Source: Pseudomonas bananamidigenes (lineage in GTDB: Bacteria > Pseudomonadota > Gammaproteobacteria > Pseudomonadales > Pseudomonadaceae). Taken from it: 42,465 nucleotides of DNA. Within the stretch, counting starts at the first letter, position 1; each line of letters starts with the position of its first letter. Below the pieces are notes generated by a model. It made no database searches. It saw only the letters and a list, made by a program, of their open reading frames with translations, and was not told the DNA's origin. Shown piece by piece: positions 7,746-14,972 of this stretch. Location of the stretch: NCBI RefSeq assembly GCF_001679645.1, contig NZ_LRUN01000013.1:1-42465 (forward strand), given 5' to 3'. The position numbers were made by a program, and so were the translations under genes.

Positions 7746-9815
7746 ATGTTCGATGCCAACGCACGCTTTCGCCTTACGATCGACGACGTTAAACACGATT
7801 TTCAGGTGCTGTCCTTCAGCGGCAGCGAAGCCATCAACGCGCCTTTTTCTTTCCGGATCGAACTGGTCAGCCCGAGGCCGGATGCCGACCTTCCAGGCCT
7901 GCTGCATCAGCTGGCCTTTCTTGCCCTCGATGACCAGGAACACGGCATCCATGGACAGATCCAGCACATCGCCCGAGGCCACATCGGCAAACGGCTGACG
8001 CGATACCGCCTGACCCTTGCGCCTCTTCTGGCCAATCTGCGTCATCGCATCAATCAACGGATATTCCAGAACCTGAGCGTCCCACGCATCATCGCGCAGA
8101 TCCTCGAAGAACATGGCATTCACGCTGACCGCTATCGGTTCCGAATCGGCCACCCGCTGCCGGACCGTGAGTATTGCGTGCAGTACAACGAATCCGACCT
8201 GCACTTCATCCAGCGTCTGTGCCAGGAAGACGGCCTGCATTACCACTTCCGTCATGGCCGTGACGGGCACCTGCTGACCTTCGGCGATGATCAGACCGTG
8301 TTTCCCCGTCTCCCCGGTCCGACGCTCTACAAACCGCATAACGCAATGGTCGCCGACAGGCCGGTGATCCAGCGTTTCGACTACCGTCTCGAAACCCGGC
8401 CCGACCGAACCGCCAGCCGCGCCCATGACTTCAAGAAGGCGCGCATCACGCTGGCGGCGGACAGCCGGGCATCGGCCGGACACCGGCAGCCTGTCCTTGA
8501 AGCCTATGAATACCCGGGGCGCTATCTCGATCGTGAACACGGCAAGCGGCTGGCCAGAAATGCCCTGGAACGCCACCGGGCCGATCACTGCCTGGGTGAA
8601 GGTGACAGCAACGAACCGGCGCTGATTTCGGGCCACTTTCTGTCTTTGGCCGGACATCCCGATCCGGCATTGAACGATCTCTGGCTGTTGACCGAAATCC
8701 GGCACGAAGGCAAGCAACCGCAGGTACTGGAGGAAACCGCGAGCTACACGCCATCAGTTGCCGAAGACGATTTCGTCCAGGGCTATCGCAACCATTTCAA
8801 GGCAACGCCCTGGGAAGCGATTCATCGCCCGCCCATGCGCTATCAAAAGCCCTGCATCGGCTCGATCCAGACCGCCGTGGTCACCGGCCCGGAAGGTGAA
8901 GACATTCATTGCGACGCATATGGCCGGGTCAAGGTGCAGTTCTTCTGGGATCGCGAGGGTCGCCACGACGACAAGAGCAGTTGCTGGCTGCGCGTGGCCT
9001 CGGGCTGGGCCGGCAATGCTCACGGCAGCATGATCGTTCCGCGTGTGGGCATGGAAGTGCTGGTGACCTTTCTCCACGGCGATCCCGACCATCCGGTGAT
9101 CAGCGGCTGCCTGGCCAACAGCGCCAACCCAGTGCCTTACGAGTTGCCGGCGCACAAGACCCGCAGCGTGTTTCGCTCCCGCAGCTCGCCGGACGGCGCG
9201 GGTTATAACGAGCTGATGATCGAAGACCGTGCAGGCCAGGAAGAGATCTATCTGCGCGCCCAGCGCGATCTTCGACAAAGGATCGAGCACGACAGCCATG
9301 TGGAGGTCGGCCACGAGCACCGGGAGACCATCCGGGGTACCCGTTACAGCGAACTGCATGGCGAAGAGCAGCGCATCACTGCCGGTGATCGCAAGACCCG
9401 TCTCAAGGCCAGCGACTATTTGCACATCAGCCAAAGCAGCCATACTCGGGTGGGGCAGTCGCTGACGGTCGAAACCGCCGGGCAGACAGGTTTCAGCGCC
9501 GGCGATCATCTGGTGCTGGAGGCTGGTAAAAGCATCAGTCTGAAAGTCGGTGGCGAGCATTTTGTCCTCGACCACAGCGGACTTTTCGGCAGCAGCGACC
9601 TGCTGATCGGCGGCGTCCCCGTGCCCTTGCTGCGCGCCCCGCTGCTGCAGCCCGACGGTATTGAAAATCTGCCGGGGCCTGCACCGCTGCCGCCATTGGT
9701 CGCGCCTTCGCAACAGGCACTGATGGCTGCCAGCAAAACCCTGGGGGCCGACTTCTGCCCGATCTGCGAAGCCTGCCGCACCGGAATGTGCACGGTGCCG
9801 GAGGCCGCTGCATGA
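7746..9815 (+). CDS. vgrG: Type VI secretion spike protein VgrG
   Basis: A 689-residue VgrG (TssI), the trimeric tip of the type VI tube that carries effectors. The N-terminal part (about 1-340, from ARFRLTIDDVKHDFQVLSF) is the gp27-like domain. The gp5 OB-fold follows, with DAYGRVKVQFFWDREG and GDPDHPVISG. After it comes the beta-prism region of short repeats. The C-terminus holds four cysteines, C671, C674, C677 and C682 (CPICEACRTGMC). An in-frame start at 7668 exists, but the ATG at 7746 has a GAGGA ribosome site and begins at the conserved region. The next gene overlaps its stop (ATGA). No other T6SS structural genes are present, so this is an orphan VgrG module relying on an apparatus encoded elsewhere. 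Confidence 0.96.
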   Translation: MFDANARFRLTIDDVKHDFQVLSFSGSEAINAPFSFRIELVSPRPDADLPGLLHQLAFLALDDQEHGIHGQIQHIARGHIGKRLTRYRLTLAPLLANLRHRINQRIFQNLSVPRIIAQILEEHGIHADRYRFRIGHPLPDREYCVQYNESDLHFIQRLCQEDGLHYHFRHGRDGHLLTFGDDQTVFPRLPGPTLYKPHNAMVADRPVIQRFDYRLETRPDRTASRAHDFKKARITLAADSRASAGHRQPVLEAYEYPGRYLDREHGKRLARNALERHRADHCLGEGDSNEPALISGHFLSLAGHPDPALNDLWLLTEIRHEGKQPQVLEETASYTPSVAEDDFVQGYRNHFKATPWEAIHRPPMRYQKPCIGSIQTAVVTGPEGEDIHCDAYGRVKVQFFWDREGRHDDKSSCWLRVASGWAGNAHGSMIVPRVGMEVLVTFLHGDPDHPVISGCLANSANPVPYELPAHKTRSVFRSRSSPDGAGYNELMIEDRAGQEEIYLRAQRDLRQRIEHDSHVEVGHEHRETIRGTRYSELHGEEQRITAGDRKTRLKASDYLHISQSSHTRVGQSLTVETAGQTGFSAGDHLVLEAGKSISLKVGGEHFVLDHSGLFGSSDLLIGGVPVPLLRAPLLQPDGIENLPGPAPLPPLVAPSQQALMAASKTLGADFCPICEACRTGMCTVPEAAA

Positions 9816-10657
9816 CCGACGCCCCTGTACGACGCTGGCTGCTCGAGCAGCACCGTGCCGACCGCCTCCTGTGCCTGGTTCTCGACTCGCAGAACGAACG
9901 CGAGATGCGTCAGCGCTGGCTGAAAAGCTGCCGTTACGAGCAATACGCCAGTGTCTACGGCGAAACCGCCGTCGCCGAACTGGCAGACACCGGCCCGTTC
10001 CTCTTCACCTTCGACCAACCCGATGATCGTCGTCTCGACGCCTTGCTCGACAGACCGGACAGTCACTGGGGGTGGTTCGCCAGCCTGGGCAAGGGCGATT
10101 TGAAGGCGTGGGTCCGACACTGGCAGGAGCGGCTGATCATCGGCGCCCGTCCGCATCAGGCGCTGTACCGCTTTCACGACAACCGGGTACTGGGCCGGGC
10201 GCTGGAACATCTGCCGGTCGAGGCGTTGCCGGCGTATCTCGGGCCGGCGATCAGCGTTTGCCATTGGCAGGGTGCGCACTGGCAGGTCACCGACAACCCC
10301 GCGCCGGGCAACTGCCCCGTACCGGACACGCCGCCGTGGCTGCAACTGCCGATGCCTGACGAGCAAGCCATGGAGATTCGTCTGGCCAATGCCCACCGCT
10401 TTCTGCTGGCCGGGCATGTACAGGCTTATTCCGCGCTGGCGTGCGTACAGGATCCGCAAATCTGGATCCGTGAACGACTGACCCAGGCCCAAGCCTGGGG
10501 CTGGCTGGCGCCGGAACGGCTGGAGTTTCTGCTGATCCAGAGTCTCCACACCCCCAATCTCGCGCCCCATTGGCAAGCCCGCCCGGAGGAAACGCCAGAG
10601 GAACACTTTGATCGGGTTTACCAGCTTTCGAAGAGCTGGAACGGGGAGACACCTTGA
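9812..10657 (+). CDS. DUF4123 T6SS adaptor/chaperone
   Basis: A 281-residue soluble protein. Family members (Tap/TEC type) load a specific effector on the VgrG made next to them. The N-terminal part shows the family pattern: LLCLVLDSQNE, then GPFLFTF and DSHWGWFASL, followed by a basic stretch RFHDNRVLGRALEHL and the end HFDRVYQLSKSW. The start ATG at 9812 overlaps the vgrG stop by four bases, and the stop overlaps the next start by one base. This argues for translational coupling in vgrG-adaptor-immunity-effector order. The expected client is the lipase at 12282. Confidence 0.9.
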   Translation: MTDAPVRRWLLEQHRADRLLCLVLDSQNEREMRQRWLKSCRYEQYASVYGETAVAELADTGPFLFTFDQPDDRRLDALLDRPDSHWGWFASLGKGDLKAWVRHWQERLIIGARPHQALYRFHDNRVLGRALEHLPVEALPAYLGPAISVCHWQGAHWQVTDNPAPGNCPVPDTPPWLQLPMPDEQAMEIRLANAHRFLLAGHVQAYSALACVQDPQIWIRERLTQAQAWGWLAPERLEFLLIQSLHTPNLAPHWQARPEETPEEHFDRVYQLSKSWNGETP

Positions 10658-11430
10658 TGAAGATTCAGCTCAAAAGCCTCGGTCTGATCGGCTGTTTCGC
10701 GGCACTGGGCGGCTGCAGGAGCGAACTGCCCAATACCTTCAAATTCACTGCCGATCTGCCACCGGGATTTGCCTATGTGGCAGCGGTTTACTACGTACCC
10801 GAGAAAGGCCAGACCTGCACCCTCGACAGACGCGACAACCTTGCGCCGGTGTTCAACAGCAAGTGGCGCACGGACTACAAACCGGATGCCGAAATCACGA
10901 TTCGCAAGACGGTCAAGGGGTGTCCGTTGGTCGTAAGGCGAATCGAGCTGGAGATCAATTCGAGCTATGGCAAAACACGGGGCGACTTCGGTGGTGACGA
11001 AGCCATGGTTTTCATCCGTGATGATCTGGAGGAGCAGTTCAAAGGTGTATTCAACGAAGCCGGTGAAAGCACCTTCCATGGCCAGTGTGAGTGGTGGTTT
11101 CGCACCTCGGGAAAACCGCGAATTCTCAGAAAGATCCTTGATTGCAGAACAGTCGACGCCCAAGGAGCACGTGCTTATGGCAAGACCTTCGGGGCTTTCA
11201 GTCCTGATCAACTGCCGGGCAAAACCGTGAGGATGAAAATCAAGCTGGCAAGGGAAGAACAGCCCTACTTCAGAGACACATGGATCAAGTTTCCAAACGG
11301 CTGGAAACGATGCTTGGGCGACAACTTCGAGGATCAGTACGCCTTCTGTTACGGCAACTACACCGACTTCAGCACTTTCACCATGCCCGATGGCCGAGTC
11401 TGCACCATTTATCCAGGTTGCACGGAATAA
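10657..11430 (+). CDS. Lipoprotein, probable T6SS lipase immunity protein (copy 1)
   Basis: A 257-residue protein with a lipoprotein signal peptide; the lipobox LGGC puts the lipidated cysteine at residue 20. The mature part has several cysteines and ends in MPDGRVCTIYPGCTE. No known family is recognised. It is called immunity because it sits between the adaptor and a phospholipase-like effector, is exported to the periplasm where such effectors act, and has a diverged paralogue right after it. A TTG three bases upstream is also in frame, but the ATG at 10657 is favoured. The coding sequence is visibly richer in A and T than its neighbours, as is usual for effector/immunity genes that have moved. 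Confidence 0.78.
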   Translation: MKIQLKSLGLIGCFAALGGCRSELPNTFKFTADLPPGFAYVAAVYYVPEKGQTCTLDRRDNLAPVFNSKWRTDYKPDAEITIRKTVKGCPLVVRRIELEINSSYGKTRGDFGGDEAMVFIRDDLEEQFKGVFNEAGESTFHGQCEWWFRTSGKPRILRKILDCRTVDAQGARAYGKTFGAFSPDQLPGKTVRMKIKLAREEQPYFRDTWIKFPNGWKRCLGDNFEDQYAFCYGNYTDFSTFTMPDGRVCTIYPGCTE

Positions 11431-11434
11431 GGAG
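11297..11434 (+). repeat. Near-identical 138-bp 3' end shared by the two lipoprotein genes
   Basis: Bases 11297-11434 and 12137-12274 are offset by exactly 840 bp and differ at one silent position (ttcgag versus tttgag). The bodies of the two genes have diverged much more. This points to recent gene conversion or to selection holding the C-terminal part constant. Confidence 0.9.
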
Positions 11435-11490
11435 ATTTCGTCGTGACATCACTTGGAAAAGATCTGCAATCTCCAACACTGACCTCACCG
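11431..11490 (+). other. Duplication scar: relic of the lipase ribosome site and 5' end
   Basis: GGAG, a short spacer, a start codon and the codons for TSLxKDLQSP occur here and again at 12271-12314, the genuine start of the lipase gene. The relic shows that the duplicated unit was one immunity gene plus the first codons of the lipase gene. Confidence 0.85.
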
Positions 11491-12270
11491 ATGATCAGAC
11501 TCGCGCTGCGCAGTGCGACTTTGCTCTGTTGTCTTGCCCTCACGACCGGCTGCAAAACCGAACCGCCAAATATATTCACGTTCACGGCAGAGTTACCGCC
11601 AGGGTTCGCCTATGAGGCTCTCGCAGAATATGAACCGATAAATAGTAGTGAAACCTGCAGAGCCATAGACCTTCGTAAAACAGCCAACAGATTCAACAGA
11701 AACTGGCGAGAAAAGTACGAGCCTGTTTCCGAAATTGTCATCCGAAAGACCTTCAATGGTTGCCCGATGGTAATACGTCGAATTGATCTGGACATCAGAG
11801 CCGCCTACGGGCAGGACTGGAGCGATATCAGCGCTGATAGCGCTGCTGTTGTTATACGGTCGGAATTGGACGATCGATATAAAGGCACTTTTAAGCATAA
11901 AGGTCTAAGCATTTTCTACGGCCAATGCCAGTGGCTGTTTCGCACCTCGGGCAAGCCGAGAATCCTGCGAAAAATACTCGACTGCAAGGAAACCGATGCT
12001 CTGGGCACGCCAGAGCCGGGGCGCCCGTTTGCGGCATACACCCACGATCAACTTCCAGGCAAAACCGTGAGGATGAAGATCAAGTTAGCAAGGGAAGAAC
12101 AACCTTACTTCAGCGACACGTGGGTCAAATTTACAAACGGCTGGAAACGATGCTTGGGCGACAACTTTGAGGATCAGTACGCCTTCTGTTACGGCAACTA
12201 CACCGACTTCAGCACTTTCACCATGCCCGATGGCCGAGTCTGCACCATTTATCCAGGTTGCACGGAATAA
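11443..12270 (+). CDS. Lipoprotein, probable T6SS lipase immunity protein (copy 2)
   Basis: A paralogue of the gene just upstream, matching it throughout: a PP/LP-N-F-TFTA start of the mature chain, IRKT.NGCP, then GKPRILRKILDC and DQLPGKTVRMKIKLAREEQP, with an almost identical last 46 residues. Translation probably begins at the GTG at 11443, which has a GGAG site. The 16 residues this adds are a relic of the lipase N-terminus. The ATG at 11491 would start directly at the signal peptide and give 259 residues, close to copy 1, but has no visible ribosome site. Counted from 11491, the lipobox is LTTGC with Cys21. The middle part (about 11620-11900) is clearly AT-rich and the most diverged. It may protect against a different variant of the lipase. 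Confidence 0.78.
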   Translation: MTSLGKDLQSPTLTSPMIRLALRSATLLCCLALTTGCKTEPPNIFTFTAELPPGFAYEALAEYEPINSSETCRAIDLRKTANRFNRNWREKYEPVSEIVIRKTFNGCPMVIRRIDLDIRAAYGQDWSDISADSAAVVIRSELDDRYKGTFKHKGLSIFYGQCQWLFRTSGKPRILRKILDCKETDALGTPEPGRPFAAYTHDQLPGKTVRMKIKLAREEQPYFSDTWVKFTNGWKRCLGDNFEDQYAFCYGNYTDFSTFTMPDGRVCTIYPGCTE

Positions 12271-12281
12271 GGAGTTTCACC

Positions 12282-14468
12282 ATGACATCACTTGAAAAGG
12301 ATCTGCAATCGCCGTTGGGTAGCCGCCTGCTGACATGTCCTGCAGGCGGCAGATGGACAAGTTTCCAACTCATCGACGAGTTCTGCTCGGGTGAGCCCTA
12401 CGCCGGGCTGGCTTATATCGCCACCGACTCGGAGGGTCATAAATACACGGGCAGCCTGGACACTGCGGGCAAGGGCAGGGTGGATAATCACTTTGCGGGG
12501 CCTTTATCGTTGCTGTTTGATCAAGCGTACGATGGAAAGGAAAAGCTCTACTCAAGCTTGCAAGGCAGGCGACATTACCCCCTGAAAATTACTGAACTTC
12601 AGGTCAGAGCCGAGAAAACCCGCTACCTGAACCTCAATGCTACCCGCACACGGCATCGACCCCAGATCGCAGACGGCTCAGATTATTTTCAAGTCGAAGT
12701 CCGCCATTTGGTGAGATATGCCTCGCACCTGCCTCCCGAGGTCTATCGCGATTACCCTCTCGACTCGGGTTGTGCGGCAATCATGCGCGAACACGGAAAA
12801 CTTGGCGTAGCGCTGATGCCACAACGTCACACCGTTCTTGAAGTGCGCCCGTTACGCGCGTTGCGCCCGATGTTATCCACAGCTCCGGAATTCTGTGCAC
12901 TCAATCTGTACCAGCTTTCATTGATGGCGACCTTGAGTTACTGCCCCTTCGGCCAAGAACCGGGAACCGTTCCCATCAAAGAAAATCGGGTCACCTTTCC
13001 TTTACAACCCAGCGTGGGCAATTGGTTCGGCGATGCCTTGGCCAAATCCGACGAACTATGGAAGGTCGACTCAAATCAAATCAAAGCCTATTACCCTCTG
13101 TACGAAGACGTGCCGTATTCCAAACGCCTGGAGATAGTCCCATTCGACTCGGATCTCTACGAAGTCAATGACCCGAAGAAGATGGAGTCACAAGAGCATC
13201 CGGCCAAGGTTCACTTCCTTGATGACAGAAGCGAAGGAAATGAGGCTACCGACACCCAAGCCTTCATCACGCACAACGACGAACTGATCCTGATCGCCGT
13301 TCGCGGCACCGCCGAAATAATCGCCGATGGATTACGTGATGCCGATGCCTTGCAAGTGCCATTTGCCGAAGGCAAAGGCCACGTACATCGGGGTTTTTAT
13401 GAAGCTGCCAGGAAAGCCGCGACTTTCGTCGTCAGTTACCTCGAAAAGTTCTACACCGGCCAAACCCTCCTGATCTGCGGCCATAGCCTCGGCGGCGCGA
13501 TCACGTTGCTGCTGTCCGAAATGCTCCGTCGCCGCCCCGAAGGCTACAACATCCAGCTCTACACCTACGGCGCCCCCCGCGCCGGCGATGCGGATTTCGT
13601 GAAGGGCGCCGCCGATCTCGTGCACCACCGCATGGTCAATCACAACGACCCGGTGCCCAGCGTGCCCGGCAGCTGGATGAACACCAAGGCCGACATCTAC
13701 GGCACCGGGGCGGCGCTGACGTTCGTCAATGTGCCGGTGGGCTTGTCGGTGTTCGTTGCCGGCATCACCAACTGGACTGGCGAAGCCTATGACCATCACG
13801 GCAGCCTGCGGCACGCCATGCCGGTGGAGTTCGGGCGTCAGCAGGTGTCTTCGATCCTCTGGGAACCGGGATGCGACACCATCAGCCAACACGCCGCGTG
13901 CGACGTGGCGATCCGGCAGCAGCGAGGTCTGCCGGATCGTCCGTCCCTGCTCAGGCAGATCTTCGACGCCGGGCACCATTCGATGACGGGCGCTTACATT
14001 CCGGCCTGCTGGGCAGTGTTGCGACGCTGGCAGGAAGCACTGGACTCAAACCGAACGCTGGTGACCGAACGGGAATTCGCGCTGGTCGAATCGGCCCTGC
14101 AACGCATCACCGATCAGCTGCGCACCCAGCGCAACAATCTGCGGGGGCGGCCGGACAGCTATGTCCGTAGCCGGGAAAAGATTCTCCAGGCGCTCAATCG
14201 AGAGGTCGATCTCATTCGAACCACCCGCGAACGACTGGCCCGGCTGCGGCATCGACGCATGACGGCCATGGATGTCTATGGCGTGCCGGCAGAACAACCG
14301 GAACGCCTGGCCGAAAGCCTGCCGCGCTGGCAGGCGCACCCGGAAAACCTCGTGACGGAACAATTGGCCATGGCGCCGGACGCCAGTGAAGATGACCCGT
14401 TAATGGCGACACTTTATGGCCACAGGATCGGCGCTCCACACACCTTCGATATCGACTCGGTCATCTGA
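12282..14468 (+). CDS. Class 3 lipase, probable T6SS phospholipase effector (Tle-type)
   Basis: A 728-residue protein without signal peptide. The C-terminal half holds a Lipase_3 alpha/beta-hydrolase domain at about 340-520. The nucleophile elbow GHSLGG puts the catalytic serine at 402. Asp456 (NHNDPVPSVP) and His505 or His506 (YDHHGS) complete a plausible triad. The N-terminal 320 residues match no family I know and may bind the adaptor or VgrG. The C-terminal 150 residues contain an Arg-rich helical stretch that may touch membranes. GGAG lies 7 bases before the ATG at 12282. Last in a vgrG-DUF4123-lipoprotein-lipoprotein series, it fits a type VI lipase effector attacking membrane phospholipids of rivals. 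I could not assign it to Tle1-5. The 5' half is more AT-rich than the 3' half. Confidence 0.87.
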   Translation: MTSLEKDLQSPLGSRLLTCPAGGRWTSFQLIDEFCSGEPYAGLAYIATDSEGHKYTGSLDTAGKGRVDNHFAGPLSLLFDQAYDGKEKLYSSLQGRRHYPLKITELQVRAEKTRYLNLNATRTRHRPQIADGSDYFQVEVRHLVRYASHLPPEVYRDYPLDSGCAAIMREHGKLGVALMPQRHTVLEVRPLRALRPMLSTAPEFCALNLYQLSLMATLSYCPFGQEPGTVPIKENRVTFPLQPSVGNWFGDALAKSDELWKVDSNQIKAYYPLYEDVPYSKRLEIVPFDSDLYEVNDPKKMESQEHPAKVHFLDDRSEGNEATDTQAFITHNDELILIAVRGTAEIIADGLRDADALQVPFAEGKGHVHRGFYEAARKAATFVVSYLEKFYTGQTLLICGHSLGGAITLLLSEMLRRRPEGYNIQLYTYGAPRAGDADFVKGAADLVHHRMVNHNDPVPSVPGSWMNTKADIYGTGAALTFVNVPVGLSVFVAGITNWTGEAYDHHGSLRHAMPVEFGRQQVSSILWEPGCDTISQHAACDVAIRQQRGLPDRPSLLRQIFDAGHHSMTGAYIPACWAVLRRWQEALDSNRTLVTEREFALVESALQRITDQLRTQRNNLRGRPDSYVRSREKILQALNREVDLIRTTRERLARLRHRRMTAMDVYGVPAEQPERLAESLPRWQAHPENLVTEQLAMAPDASEDDPLMATLYGHRIGAPHTFDIDSVI

Positions 14469-14469
14469 C

Positions 14470-14961
14470 TCAGCCCTGTGGATACCACACCAGACGCTCC
14501 GCCGCCGGGTTGCACTCTTCCACGGTAAAGCCCAGCGCCAGATAGTGCTGACGTGCATGGGGATTATTGGCCCAGACCACCGTCGCCACCGGGCAGCGCA
14601 CTTGTTGCGCGGCCTTTTGCACGCCATGCAGTACCACGCGACCGTAGCCCTTGCCCCGCGCCTGGGGGATGAAGGCGATGTACAACACACGGATCTCATT
14701 GGGTCCGAAGTCGGTGCTCAGCGCACCGATGGCCGTGCCGAGTTTTTCCACGACGTAGTGCATGGCGTTGGGGTGGTTTTCCCCCATGCCCTGCTCCTGC
14801 ACCTGAAACTGCTGGGCAACGATTTGCTGCACCTGTTCCTGCTCGCCGTCGATCCATTGCAGATCCGGCCGCGCCGATTGATACAGGCTTTGCAGAAAGG
14901 GGCCGTCGGTCGCCCGCGAAGGCCGCACCACCAATCCGTCTGCTGCCAGGTTTTCCGTCAT
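14470..14961 (-). CDS. GNAT family N-acetyltransferase
   Basis: A 163-residue GNAT-fold acetyltransferase. The acetyl-CoA-binding region is seen as VLYIAFIPQARGKGYGRVVLHGV (motif A, Q/R-x-x-G-x-G type) and ends with NNPHARQHYLALGFTVEE (motif B). An ATG at 14967 is in frame, but the AGGGAG ribosome site stands at proper spacing only from the ATG at 14961. It follows the M50/HlyD gene by 11 bp and is probably last in that operon. Its stop is next to that of the lipase, facing it. The acceptor is unknown; acetylation linked to export of the giant protein is possible but only positional. Confidence 0.87.
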   Translation of the reverse strand: MTENLAADGLVVRPSRATDGPFLQSLYQSARPDLQWIDGEQEQVQQIVAQQFQVQEQGMGENHPNAMHYVVEKLGTAIGALSTDFGPNEIRVLYIAFIPQARGKGYGRVVLHGVQKAAQQVRCPVATVVWANNPHARQHYLALGFTVEECNPAAERLVWYPQG

Positions 14962-14972
14962 CTCCATGCTCC

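Noticed and set aside
6619..10657. Collar protein plus VgrG as a prophage or tailocin
   Set aside because: No sheath, tube, baseplate, tape-measure, lysis or integrase genes are present; VgrG belongs to an effector module and the collar protein stands alone.
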